Positions 45,374 to 55,748 of a DNA stretch of 64,000 nucleotides are shown piece by piece (position 1 is the stretch's first letter; each line of letters starts with the position of its first letter). Both the position numbers and the translations under genes were made by a program. Source of the DNA: Gamarada debralockiae. Its lineage: Eukaryota > Ascomycota > Leotiomycetes > Helotiales > Hyphodiscaceae. The stretch lies in the NCBI GenBank assembly GCA_002803225.1, contig NXFV01000286.1, positions 1-64,000 on the forward strand, written 5' to 3'. The notes under the pieces were generated by a model. That model was not told the origin of the DNA. It did no database searches and saw only the letters and a program-made list of their open reading frames with translations.

Positions 45374-46523
45374 GATGGGATATGAGCCGAGAAGAAGGCA
45401 AAGCTTTGGAATAAGTGTGGTGGGTTTGATGTAGGCCTAGATTGACACGCGTTGGTCATCGAGTTCGAATTACGACATGTTTCAAAATATGGTACCCTTG
45501 ATGATAACAGGTCAGTACTAGGCGATAACTCAAGCAGTAGTCGAGGTGAGCATGCTCCCTACCTTCTGTCATGGAAATGACGACTAGTTCCTCTAATATA
45601 GCGCAGGAGATCCAATTGTGCTACTGGGCGATAACGACTTGAGTGCCTCTAAAGCCGAAGTCGATGACGATGGTCTTCATGCCGATAATACAATAGCAGA
45701 CAAAGGCCTTCTCGATATCCCAGAGACTGTAATCAAGTCGACACCTCCGGCCCCTTCTTCCAATCCTAATGTGTGGTATGATATTAATGACTTCCTTGAG
45801 ACGGCACAGCGCTTGTAGTGCTCTGAACAAAAACCTTCAACGCCCGATCCTATATGCTCTTACACTTCTTCCTTTTCCCGTACCTTGAGCGAGCCATTGC
45901 ATGACTACACCAGTGCAGCAGGCCAATGTATGATCCGCGCCAGATCCGAGACTGCAAGGTCCTATCCTGCTCGATCTCGCAGCCACCCCTTAGATCATTT
46001 TCCTACGGATCAAGGCGCAAGAGACGAGGACTACGATAACACTTATGAGGACGGTGGGCAGCCGCAGCAAAAGGTGAAAGAAGATGCGGCTGTGGCACTG
46101 ATATCCGGGACGGTTGGCATTACCCACCCATCTACCGAGAAGGACGAGAGCCCACGGCTGGCTGACCCCGGTGTATCTCCAGAGCCGAGTCGCGACAAGT
46201 TAGTGAGCCATAACGACAGTTGCAACAATGACGAGCTTAATGACCCTAAGTCGGACAATAATAATAGGAGGCCAAGTCCTACTAAGCAGAAACAAAACAG
46301 CTATCCTCACCCAAAAACGGCCCAATGTACAAGAAGCATAAGCGCTATCCTGAGCAGAGGTCTCCCCGCTAACATGGACCACATTTCAAGCCCTATCAGC
46401 ACTTTTCAAAATCACACTCCCTCCCGACTAATATTCGAGAGTTACCCTAGTATCTAGTAGAAAGGATCGATTGCATGGCGTTGCCCCTTTGTACACAAGC
46501 GCACGGGATATTTCCATGCCGAT
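45374..46523. other. Intergenic with TIR relic and unconvincing ORF
   Basis: A single-ended match to the TIR of the 59.4-kb element lies at 45452-45491. An open plus-strand stretch at 45885-46457 (190 codons, no ATG at its start) is hydrophilic and low-complexity (SPEPSRDKLVSHNDSCNNDE); I do not treat it as a gene. A similar acidic frame is at 45618-45818. Confidence 0.4.
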
Positions 46524-48992
46524 TTAGGGTTCCTGAGCTGCGTAACTCAGTGGAGAAAGCGGCGTAGACCAGCCAACGGCACACATCACGCACTCGGGAT
46601 CTGCACCCATTTCTAGGAGAAGTCGCACCCCTGACACACAACCCCCCACAATTGCAGGGACAAGGGGCGTATATTTCTCCTCGACTCCTGTAAGCCGTGA
46701 TCCGTGCTTCAGGAGAAGATGGGCCAGTTCCAGTGCTTGCTTCGGTTCTCGTTGCCAGTATTTTACACCGATACAGGCAAGAGGATCAACATGGACATAG
46801 GGGCTGCCGTATCTTTGCTGCCGCGGGACCTTGTAGGTGTCCCCGAGTTGGAGAAGGAGAGATTCGACGGCTGCGAAGCCTGCATATCGGGTAAAGCAAG
46901 CAAGAGTTGACAATGCGACCTTCTCGGAAGCCGATTCGAGTAACATGGCGGGTTTGTCCGCGTCGAAATTTGGCTGCTCCATTATCAGGTGTAGAAGTCG
47001 TAGTCTATCCTGACGTCCTTCATCGTTCACCCGGCTGAGAGCCCCAAGACAAGACTCCTGTGTTTTGTCTCCATCCCCTTTCACTGCCCACATGAAGTTG
47101 AAGTCTGCATGCGGCACAAGCTTCATAGCGATGTCTATACAGTCTCCTCGGATGATCGCCTGATGTAGCGCATTCGCGGCAGATTTTTTGTTCATGCCCT
47201 TCCTCAGTAGGTATTCCACAACGTGGTCATTCTTCGAAGTAACGCCTCGTGTAGCAGCGTAATGACACACCTCCTCCTTCCGCGACGAGTAGTTTACATC
47301 TGCACCCAATTTCAAGATAGAAGCAACGAGTGGCAAATTCCCTGCCTCCGCCGCATCCCCAAGTATTTTCGCCAGTCCACCAAGTGAGAATCCACTGGCT
47401 GCTAAGTCCGGGTCCGAGCGGGGATTTTCTGACTTCTTTGACTTCCTTGAGCCTGACATCATACTACGACTAAATTTTTTGATGTTGAGTGTCGGCTTCT
47501 TCTGCTGGGGCTTCTGAGTTTGCTGAGGCTCTCGGGCCGTGATGAGAGTAAGTGCTCGATCATCGCTTTCTTTGGTCACGATTGGTGCATTGGTCTCAGG
47601 GACACTGGGATTCAGGCGAGGGTTCCGTATTGGCGTTGCCACTTCTCTCGCCGTCTCCACTGGCTCGAGTCCTGACTCAATTTCAGGCACGACTTCAGGG
47701 AATGTAGGGGGAACGACCTCGGGTAGTGTAGGGAGAGAAAACCGGACTGCCTCCTTGTAGTCCATTTTGCCATCCTCGTCTGTTGATATTTTGTCTGACG
47801 ATAGATCTATGTTTCGTTGGAACTCGCATACACCACAAGTAAGGCTATCAAACAAATTTCGATATGTGCATTTAGAGCAAACCCAAGAAGAGGAGAGCCC
47901 TAGCTGTGTCTGTTTGCCACTTCCAGTATCCTCAAGCTCAACGGGATACGATGGGAGTCGGTTCTGAAACGTTGCGTATGCCTCCTCGTGGTCTGGAGTG
48001 CTTACTTGGACGAGGTCCGATCCGATGGAATCACTCATACTAGGCGACTTCATTAGTTGGCCTCTGGGAAGTGGCTTTCTGTTTATGGACAACTTTGTCT
48101 GCTGGGAATAGTGAGGCGTCCGTGTGGTCTCGCGATGTTCATCAAGTCCAATCGCATACGAGTATGTTGTTGAAGAGCTCCCTCGCCTAGCATCTGGTTC
48201 CTGGGGGACTGCAAACCTCCGCTGGAACAAATCATCACCCATACGAAGCTTTGCCTGAAGGCTAGCAAGGAGTATGAAGAACTCGTCTCAGTTGAGAAAG
48301 CCTTCGCGTGACCCAGCTGGCAAGGAAGGCTGATATGTCGCGCCCAGAGCCTGTGATTGATTTAACATTTGTTCAAATACACCAGGAAGGGCAACTCACA
48401 TCATCCCAGAGACTCTCCAGTTCTTTGTCATGGAGTCCAGACAACTTCACTACTTTGATGGCGGCATCATCTGCGTCCAGTGAGTAAAGGTAGATTTACG
48501 ACGTGGAGGAAGTTAGTATACCGAGGATATAGGACGAGTCCGAACACGCTCTTTCGAAGATGGTCTGGTAAACACGACAGGGTCCAGAGCTTATCTTTTT
48601 TGCCTCCCCATTAAGGCTGTAGCTGAATCCAGGGCCGCTCCAAGAGGCGCGAAATGGATTGCGAGCAGAGGTGGCCGAGGAGGTGATTGTGGAGGTGGTA
48701 GAGGAGGTAGGAGATCTAACGAGTCGCTCTCCTGCCATGTTCCCATCTACTCCTCGATTGACCATAGCTTCGCTGACGTCGACCAGAGTATCAGTGAGAT
48801 GTAGCTCGGGGTGGGATCAAGGGAAGATAACCCGGTCAGCGTACGAACACGAATGTACTCCCAATCTTTGGGGCTGAGCGCTAAACTTCTTCCACGGGAC
48901 CAAATACGCTTCTTGCCCAACCACCAACCACCAGTCATAATCAACACCACAACGCCAACAATACAAATACGGGCTACTTTTACCCGTGCCAC
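46524..48992 (-). pseudogene. EH-like domain, RanBP2-type zinc finger, ankyrin protein with one TGA
   Basis: Exons 48992-48832, 48772-48522, 48470-48400 and 48350-46524 keep one frame of 770 codons. The only defect is a TGA at 48288-48290. The first exon encodes a membrane segment (ICIVGVVVLIM); its linkage is uncertain. Exons 2-4 encode an EH/EF-h-like unit: YQTIFERACSDSSYILDD, VVKLSGLHDKELESLWDD and REGFLN-stop-DEFFILLASL. Then come a zinc finger (WVCSKCTYRNLFDSLTCGVC, C-x2-C-x10-C-x2-C), a Pro/Glu linker and ankyrin-type repeats (LPLVASILKLGADVNYSS, VVEYLLRKGMNKK, SGVRLLLEMGADPE). Finger of this class often bind ubiquitin. The ORF from 48242 (572 aa) is intact and could be expressed on its own. 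An acceptor at 48282 would bypass the TGA. Confidence 0.65.
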
Positions 48993-49860
48993 CCGGAAGT
49001 CTGACAGTGGAGTAAGCCTATTTCAGGGTGTGGACCGACGAGCTACTACCTACATGCGTTAATAAATGTTAGGCGAGTCCAAATACCGAGTGGCCTGACC
49101 AATCACCTGCTCAGGATATCTCTTTTTGGGATATAATTGGTCAAATCCTGGGGCGTCATTTAACATTTATTACCCTGGTATAGAGGTAATCAGTCAGACA
49201 GACTGCCAATTAAAGGTTGCGGGAAGGGCTCCATTGTCAGACTTCTGGGCGACACTAGACACTAGTACCGTGGCGTCCCCTAGAATGGCGCACGTTCTTG
49301 CACTGCTAGCTTGATGAGCTGAGCTTTGTCTCGGTACTTCGACTCCGGAGTCAACGTCTCCAGTTCTCCGCTTCCTCCATCACAGCACATGCTATTACAG
49401 AGAATTGAAGAAGGATATACTAATCTGCCATTTCACTTCTCGGGGTCCTCCCACTCGACGAGAAAGCCGTGCAGTAAGACCGTTCGCCCTCAATGCACAA
49501 GAAAAGGTCTACCAAGCAATGATGGATTTTCAGATGCGTTCGAATGGGTTCGAGCGTGTAAAGTGATGCGCGAGTGACATTGGGAGAGCATGGTTCATTG
49601 CCTTTGAAGCGGAAATGAAATAAGGGAGAAATAGGAAGAAGGGGAAGAAAAGGGTGGAGGGCAAGGTAGTGAACATGAGAGGGTTTGAGATGGGAGACGC
49701 AGACTGTAGTTAAAGAGACGGAGCAAGAATTCCTGGATGGTTTGCATTGTTTGTAGTTTTGTAAGAACATCGATATTAGAAAATCACTGCTGTCTAATCT
49801 GAAATACGACCATCAAGGCTACATGCGCACTGATCCCATGATCTCCCTTTCCACCAAGAA
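48993..49860. other. Intergenic with small inverted repeat
   Basis: A 13-bp inverted pair (taataaatgtta type words at 49059-49071 and 49161-49173) flanks ~90 bp. Plus frames 49126-49577 have no domain. The remainder is the 3' flank of the hemerythrin gene. Confidence 0.4.
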
Positions 49861-50744
49861 TTAAGCAGCAACAGCATCTTTTGTAAACTCAAGCGGTCTT
49901 GGCTGCCCAAACATCGTACATGGAGTGAATCTCCAGCTTCCACTGTATCTCCGAGCAAAGTAATACTTCACCAAGTAGGGTACGAAGAATGGAAAGGGAG
50001 GAAAGTCGGCATTCTTTCCGCCCTCGAATGTCCTATCAATGCAACCAAGAGCGCATGGAAGCAGACGATGCTACAATTAAGTCAGTCGGTATTGCCCAAA
50101 CCAGGTAAGCTACAAGGAGAGAGTGAAGAACACACCTTATCTTTGACCTCATTCATGACATTCTTGTTGAAGTTCTCGAAAATAGGGCCCAACTTCTCTC
50201 CTCCATATTTCTGCAGCGCAAGCAGCGTCTGTATCTCATCATCCAAATGTACCACCAAGACCTTCGCAAAGCCCTCAAGCAACCTCTTCAACTCCACTCC
50301 ATCATACTTCTCAGGCGTGAGCTTGTAAATATGTTCCTCGAAAACGGTCAGTCCGGCGTCAAAAGCGCGATGTTGTTCGATGTTCTTCTGCATGATGTCT
50401 GGCTCGCCCGTATACTCGGCAATCTGGGGGAAAAAGTTTGCTTCTTCCATCTGGTGGTGTGTATGGATCACCTCGATTGCAGCCTGGCAGAAGATGATGA
50501 AGTCGGCTTGGTCTTTAGGCACGGTGATTTGTTCGCATTGTAGGTAGATTGCGTTGAGGTTCCGGATCATTGCGTTGTGTGCCAAGCACATTTCACGCGC
50601 GACAGCGATTACTACTTTGTCGAACTTTGGCTGGTTAGCTTTTGGGTACAAGATGGTGGGAGGGAAGTTGCGTACGCCCTTTGTTTGTTCCTCCGTTGGC
50701 GTTGGGATAAGGCTGAAGGGTTGGTCTGCCCATGGTTTCGGCAT
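49861..50744 (-). CDS. Hemerythrin HHE-domain protein
   Basis: Two exons: 50744-50136 and 50070-49861, with an intron at 50135-50071 (65 nt); 272 aa. The start MPKPWADQPFSL is the first ATG in frame; the frame is open further upstream but has no ATG. The four-helix HHE fold is visible by its iron-type ligands: CLAHNAMIRNLNAI (His), EVIHTHHQMEEANFFPQI (His and Glu), IEQHRAFDAGL (His) and AKVLVVHLDDE (His). Such proteins bind non-haem iron or oxygen and are widespread in fungi with poorly known roles. The C-terminal extension contains FPFFVPYLVKYYFARRYSGS and is typical of the fungal group. No signal peptide was found. Confidence 0.88.
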
Positions 50745-52082
50745 GATGGGCTCGAATGTTGAGGAAGTGGCATTGAGGTGGTGGATTTCGATTTTGGGTG
50801 CCAAGATGCAAGGCAAGGTGCAAAACCAAGAGCACGAGAAAGAACAGCCTTGAATGTTGCAAGACTGAGGAGCTGTGAGCTGAGAGCTTTAGAATGAGAC
50901 GATGCTAAGTGGGCCAACCCTTGCTCGCGCTAAAATAGCGCCCGCCTTGAGCGAGCCCATCAGAACCCCCATACCAGCCTACATATCGGACGCCAAATCA
51001 GGGGTAGAAAGCGGAAAGGATAAACAAGGTTCCGCATTAGGGTTAATGTCCGCCTGTGTGTCAGACGCTATATTAGCGCTCGCAGCCTGCATGTCAGACT
51101 GCATGTGTCAGACGCCATTTCAGGCGGCTGACGTGACAAACAAGCATGGGATAGAGCACGTTCCTGAACCCCCGCATATTGAACAGGGCCAGCCCAGCTA
51201 CCTGTTACTCTGCCCGTTGTATCTACCGGTGCAGGAAACGGGATTCGAGATTGCCTTCCAGGTTGCGCTTGGTCCCATTGTCTTATTTCCTCCTTCTACC
51301 ATGCGATGTGATGCTTTTGGACTTCTGTGGTTGCACAGATACCCAAGACCATTCCTTTTTTACCCTCGTGTTGTTCTCTAGAATTTGGAATTGACTAATG
51401 ATTTGAGAAATCATTTGTGACCCCAATAAAAGTAGGAGCTGTATGCCGACCTCCCTGCCCCTCTTCCCGTAGGCCTGGATTTTGATTGAGGTGCCTGCCC
51501 CTTAGGTGCATACGTTTCTGTTACAGAAGACACCATAAAGTAAAACATGGTATTTGGTCCGCACCATTATGGATTCACATGTTCCAAGAGTTGCAGAATA
51601 GATTGGATTTTTTGGGTAGCTATTCAGAGCTCGTAGTATATAATAGATGCGTTTCCAATACCCCAATTGTTCAGAACAAACAAGCGAACATATAAGCCTT
51701 CTTAGATATATTAGACTATAGCTATACACTAAGCTCTAGTTTTAGGTATAGCTATATTAAATATTTTAAACTATTACTTTAGTTTATAAGTAAGCTTCAA
51801 ATAAAAGGCCATAGCTAAGGCTACTTTATCTTACTAAGATAAGTCTCTTTTAATAGCTGTATATATTCACTCCGAGGCCTTCTGTTCCTTAATCATCCAT
51901 TAGTATAACTATAACCACATTATAACCATTACTCTACGTGATAGAACCTAATCGAAGGGCTATATATATAGATAAACTAATACTTAAGATAATAAAGAAG
52001 GCGTTAATTTTATATAATATTGTTTATATAAATTATTTGATTCTGATTTAATTAAATCAGATTAACCAAGGTAATTAATCTG
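50745..52082. other. Intergenic, becoming AT-rich
   Basis: 50930-51150 contains repeated tgtcagacg and gcatgtcagac words. From about 51690 the DNA is very AT-rich and ends in a decameric ttgattaatt-type tandem at about 52066-52110. This compositional drop is what RIP leaves, though I cannot compute indices. No gene is seen. Confidence 0.5.
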
Positions 52083-52251
52083 ATTAATTTGATTAATTTG
52101 ATTAATATTGTGAACACACTGATCGAGCCGCAGTAACGCGGCTCGATATAGTAATTGTTTCTAAGAGGCTCCACCCAAGTATAGTCATGAGGGGAGAAAG
52201 AGCATCTGATCTTCGGCAGACGTTGCACTAATATTGTAGACCGCAAATTTA

Positions 52252-52520
52252 TACGGAGGTCGCGGCCATAAGTCTTGCAACAGGCAGGGGTGAGGGCCAA
52301 GCCGCAGGATGCCACATAGGTCTGGCAGAGCAACGGCCATTAGGGGCTTAATAGCCTGAAGAAATAAGGTTTGTAGCGATGTATATAGGGCCTGTGCGCT
52401 GGACTTTGGCGCCGGGCACCCTATAGAGCCCTACAACTACAGCGCTCTCTGGTTGCTATGCAACAACCCCTGCCAGTCAAGCGAACGGTCGTTGCAAGAC
52501 TTACGGCCGCGACCTCCGTA
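52252..52520. mobile_element. MITE with 31-bp TIRs and TA duplication
   Basis: The left end (tacggaggtcgcggccataa) and the reverse complement of the right end (tacggaggtcgcggccgtaa) match for 31 bp with one difference, ending at gtcttgcaac. The element is 269 bp with flanking TA, without ORF, and sits inside the HET pseudogene. Its outermost bases (CGGAGG-CGCGG) resemble those of the MITE at 23493. Confidence 0.88.
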
Positions 52521-52602
52521 GACGTTGTTCATTCGAGATATTCTACCTCCTAGACTTTCGGACTGTCTTGTATAATACACAGAGAGTCAACCCAGATATA
52601 CC

Positions 52603-52744
52603 TGTTCCGAGGTCTTAATTGCAGAATGTGAAAGCAGCTTAGCATTTAGAGAGTACTGATCCTAGGGCTATATATACAGCGTAGTGACTCATACCCTAGG
52701 CAACAGGGCCAAGTGGGTTATGACTCGGGTGTCACGTTCCAACA
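52603..52744 (-). mobile_element. Solo LTR, family B, copy 1
   Basis: A 142-bp unit that starts TGTTGGAACGTGACACC on the minus strand and ends GGAACA, with a perfect 5-bp target duplication (GGTAT on the minus strand; 52598-52602 and 52745-52749). It interrupts the HET reading frame between GIWY and IWVDSLC. Its nearly identical twin is at 54215-54356 in opposite orientation. Confidence 0.85.
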
Positions 52745-53038
52745 ATACCAAATTCCAAGCCGTCTTATAATGTCAACAGCATCCCCGAAAGTTTTGAGCC
52801 TGTTAAATGGAGGAATCGCTTCCTTCCAGTCCTTGAGGTTCCCTTTTTTGAGGACAAGCTTATACTTAATCTTGCCCCAAAAATGGGATAAGGTCGCATA
52901 AGTGACTGTATCGGGAATATCCTTTGGTTCGAATAGGCGGAGATGATCTTCGTATATGCGAATCAATCGAGTTGGCTTCCACCTCTTTTCGCGCTTTGCT
53001 TCGCTGTCGTGCACAATTTTTTGTGCTGCTTTTGGCAT

Positions 53039-54209
53039 ATCGTGAGCTAGTACTTAGCAAGATCTAGGCAAGCTCCAGAGTCTGTCCTAGATGTGGGCCT
53101 GTAGCCTAGAATTTCAAGTCGACCTAGTGTTCCATTTTGTCAGATGAAATATTAGCTTATTTTACCCCCCCTATTTGGGCCTAGCTTAGCCCCTTTTCTA
53201 CGTGTATATAGCCCCCTTTCGCACCCTACTTTTACTCTGCAATCGAGTCTATTTTCCCCATCCGATACATTTCCATTGGTATTCTGTCTCTCGGATGGGT
53301 CAATGTCCCAGTGGCAATAAGAAATCCCACCCCGGCCCGACCAACAGGGACAAAGTGAGAACCCCCTGCATAGTTGTTGTCCCCATCTTCCCCGCCCAGT
53401 ACGAGGCCCGGGAATTCGTTTTTATACCAATCCCAATGCAAAGTAGGTTTTAGCTGCCAGAGTGTATCGTTCTCACCGCTCAAAAAGCCATCGATCTGGG
53501 TTTCAAATTGTTTTCGAGTGAACGTACATAATATACAGCCTTGCGCGATTGCTTCTTGCCACGATTTCTATGTCTTATGATGATAAAATTCCTCTCTGGA
53601 CTTTTGTCAGATGAACTACTGCCTAAGCGCCTCTTTTTGGCTCCACATCTCATTTCCCATGTATCTAGCCTCCTCCTACCTTAGATTCTATTCTACAGAC
53701 TTTTCTCCTCATCCGACAACTTTTGCCTCTTCATTGGACAAGGTAGCCTTTATAGCCAGTGAAAGAACTCTTCGCAGGATGTACATACCATAGTCCTTTA
53801 GCATGATAATAGTTGTGGCAGAAAACGAAGATATAGTGTTTAATTTCTAGTGTTTCGATTAGACTCGTCGTTAGAGAGGAAGGAGATTGAGGTCTAACGC
53901 AGGGTCGCTGAGTTAGCAGTCAGCCGGGATTAGTCCACTAATTATCGTGTATAATTTTCAATAAAGCTGCTTTAAATAATCAGACCTTGAGCAACACGAC
54001 TTCGCCGAGAGTAGTATCTAGTGGAGAGCGGCACGCTAACAGACCCAACAAATCTTGAGGGGTGCCGTTGCGACGTGAACTCTCAAGTTGCTGAATAGTT
54101 AGTCAACCTTGCTGCAGGCTGTGAGCGTATGCCGATGCGAAGGTCAACTACTCACCGAGATGAGATGGGCTACGTACGCCTTGCCTGTGCAATGCCTCCT
54201 CGCTAGCAC
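53039..54209. other. Intergenic between two solo LTRs
   Basis: About 1.2 kb. A minus frame at 53232-53483 (LHWDWYKNEFPGLVLGGEDG) is open on 83 codons, with no family that I recognise. No other structure is seen. Confidence 0.4.
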
Positions 54210-54214
54210 AGCCC

Positions 54215-54356
54215 TGTTGGAACGTGACACCTGAGTCATAACCCACTTGGCACTGTTGCCTAGGGTATGAGTCACTACGCTGTATATATAGCCCTAGGAT
54301 CAGTACTCTCTAAATGCCAAGCTGCTTTCACATTCTTCAATTCTGACCTCGCAACA
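54215..54356 (+). mobile_element. Solo LTR, family B, copy 2
   Basis: Starts TGTTGGAACGTGACACC, ends CTCGCAACA, exactly 142 bp as in copy 1. Flanking 5-mers AGCCC (54210-54214) and AACCC (54357-54361) are a target duplication with one difference. Inverted relative to copy 1. Confidence 0.83.
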
Positions 54357-54718
54357 AACCCCATGAGTGGTACGAAATGTGTCGGCGCCAAACTTGTCAG
54401 CACGACACTAGTCGGCGGGAAACCTGTCGGCAAAGAAGCAGATCTAAAGCTCTAAGTTCCACCTGAAATCTGAGAATCTCTAAAACCTTCTACTTACTCT
54501 AAGATAGGCAAGGCTAGCTGTTGGTGCTCGCATCGGTACCTCAGATCACAGCTCCATTTCCTGTGGAAGAAGGTTCTTGGGAAGAGGGTATGAAGCTTGC
54601 TACTTGACATTAAATCCTCTATAGAAAGTTCAAACTGGGTTATCGACCTACGATCTGCTTCATAGTCGGTGGCCAAGACTCCTGATTCATAGACCTGTAC
54701 GTGGACTAGCGACCATTC

Positions 54719-55560
54719 TTATGCATGGTCACAGTTAGAGATGGTGAAGAGATGGAAGAGAGAGGAGTGAAGGGAGTGTGATGAAGGCATTATCATTTGT
54801 TGTTGGGCCTGCGGACTGCCTGCTGGGGATGTTGCTGCGCTTGTGCTTGAGCTTGCTGGAACTGCATCCGCATCTGCTGCTGCAATTGCTGCACGCTGAA
54901 TTTGGTGCATCTGCTGCATGTTCTATACCCCGCGGTGTTTTGTTGGTGAACTTCATGTTTGGCCGTATGCCTCCTCCCGCCCCGTTGTATTGCGGCCATT
55001 TTGTGCAGGGTAATTCTGGGCCGTCAGGTTGCCCATCTGACTTGCCTGCTGCTGTGCCCGTACCATCTGCTGTGCCCGTATCATCTGCTGAGCATGCAAC
55101 ATCTGCTGCAGATTAATCGGTTGGCCGTTTATACCAGCCATACCCTGAGCTGCAGCAGCTTGCTGTCGTATGCGTTGTTGGAATAGGGCCTGCTGTTGCC
55201 GGGCAGGATTAAGATTTATCAGCTAGCCGTTAGGTCCCGTCAGGTGTTGGCCTGTGAGGAACTTGTCCCATCTAGCGGGCTATCCTCGGTGTCTGGCCCA
55301 TCTGTCTACTAAGTGGAACATTTGTTGTAGCATTCGGCATTCGAGGTGTCCCGGCGTGACTTTGCTGGCTCCTCTGCGCTGTCATATTCCAAGAATAACC
55401 CTGGTCGCAACTTGAGAGGTCTTTCCCATAAATGACCATAATCCAACGCATATTGGGTGAAGGGCGCTAGCCGAACAATTAAATGCGATTGGCGCGAATC
55501 AGTTTGACAGACTTTGTTTGGTCGGTGGCGCCTGCAAGTAACGCTGCCGAGGTACCTCAC
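54719..55560 (-). pseudogene. Fragment of Q-rich nuclear protein
   Basis: On the minus strand, QQALFQQRIRQQAAAAQGMA, GINGQPINLQQMLHAQQMI and RAQQMVRAQQQ are followed in another frame by MQQMHQIQRAAIAAAD and SPAGSPQAQQQ. Upstream, in yet other frames, are FLEYDSAEEPAKSRRDTSNA and a region of ATTN-type repeats. Such glutamine-rich tails occur in chromatin-remodelling and transcription co-activator subunits; the parent is not identifiable here. Several frame changes and stops show it is a decayed 3' portion. Confidence 0.5.
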
Positions 55561-55748
55561 GATAACAACTTAAGAAGATACGCACCTCACCATCGATCTG
55601 ATATCAACGATTGAAATCCTTTGATTGAAATCGTTGAATCATCCACTGCCATTTCAGAAGAACCATAGCGGCCGTACAAAGTAGACGCGAGAAGTTTCCT
55701 GAAATAGCCATTTGAAAACGTCATATCTGAGGATCGTCCTAGGAGCTC

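Larger units (their letters stand above)
52083..53038 (-). pseudogene. HET-domain pseudogene split by two insertions
   Basis: Minus-strand reading gives PTRLIRIYEDHLRLFEPKDI, TYATLSHFWGK, NRLKTFGDAVDIIRRLGIWY, then a solo LTR (52603-52744), then IWVDSLCIIQDSPK, a TAG, EVEYL, RMNNVY in another frame, then a MITE (52252-52520), then VYNISATSAEDQ and, shifted, FSPHDYTWVEP. Removal of both insertions in thought restores the usual HET motif order, so the gene was a normal HET gene before. It also has frameshifts and stops. It is clearly dead. Confidence 0.8.

Noticed and set aside
45885..46457. 190-codon plus frame as a gene
   Set aside because: Begins without ATG and is low-complexity with no motif.
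52603..54356. One transposon with ~140-bp terminal inverted repeats carrying captured HET sequence
   Set aside because: Each 142-bp unit has its own, different 5-bp target duplication, which shows two separate insertions.
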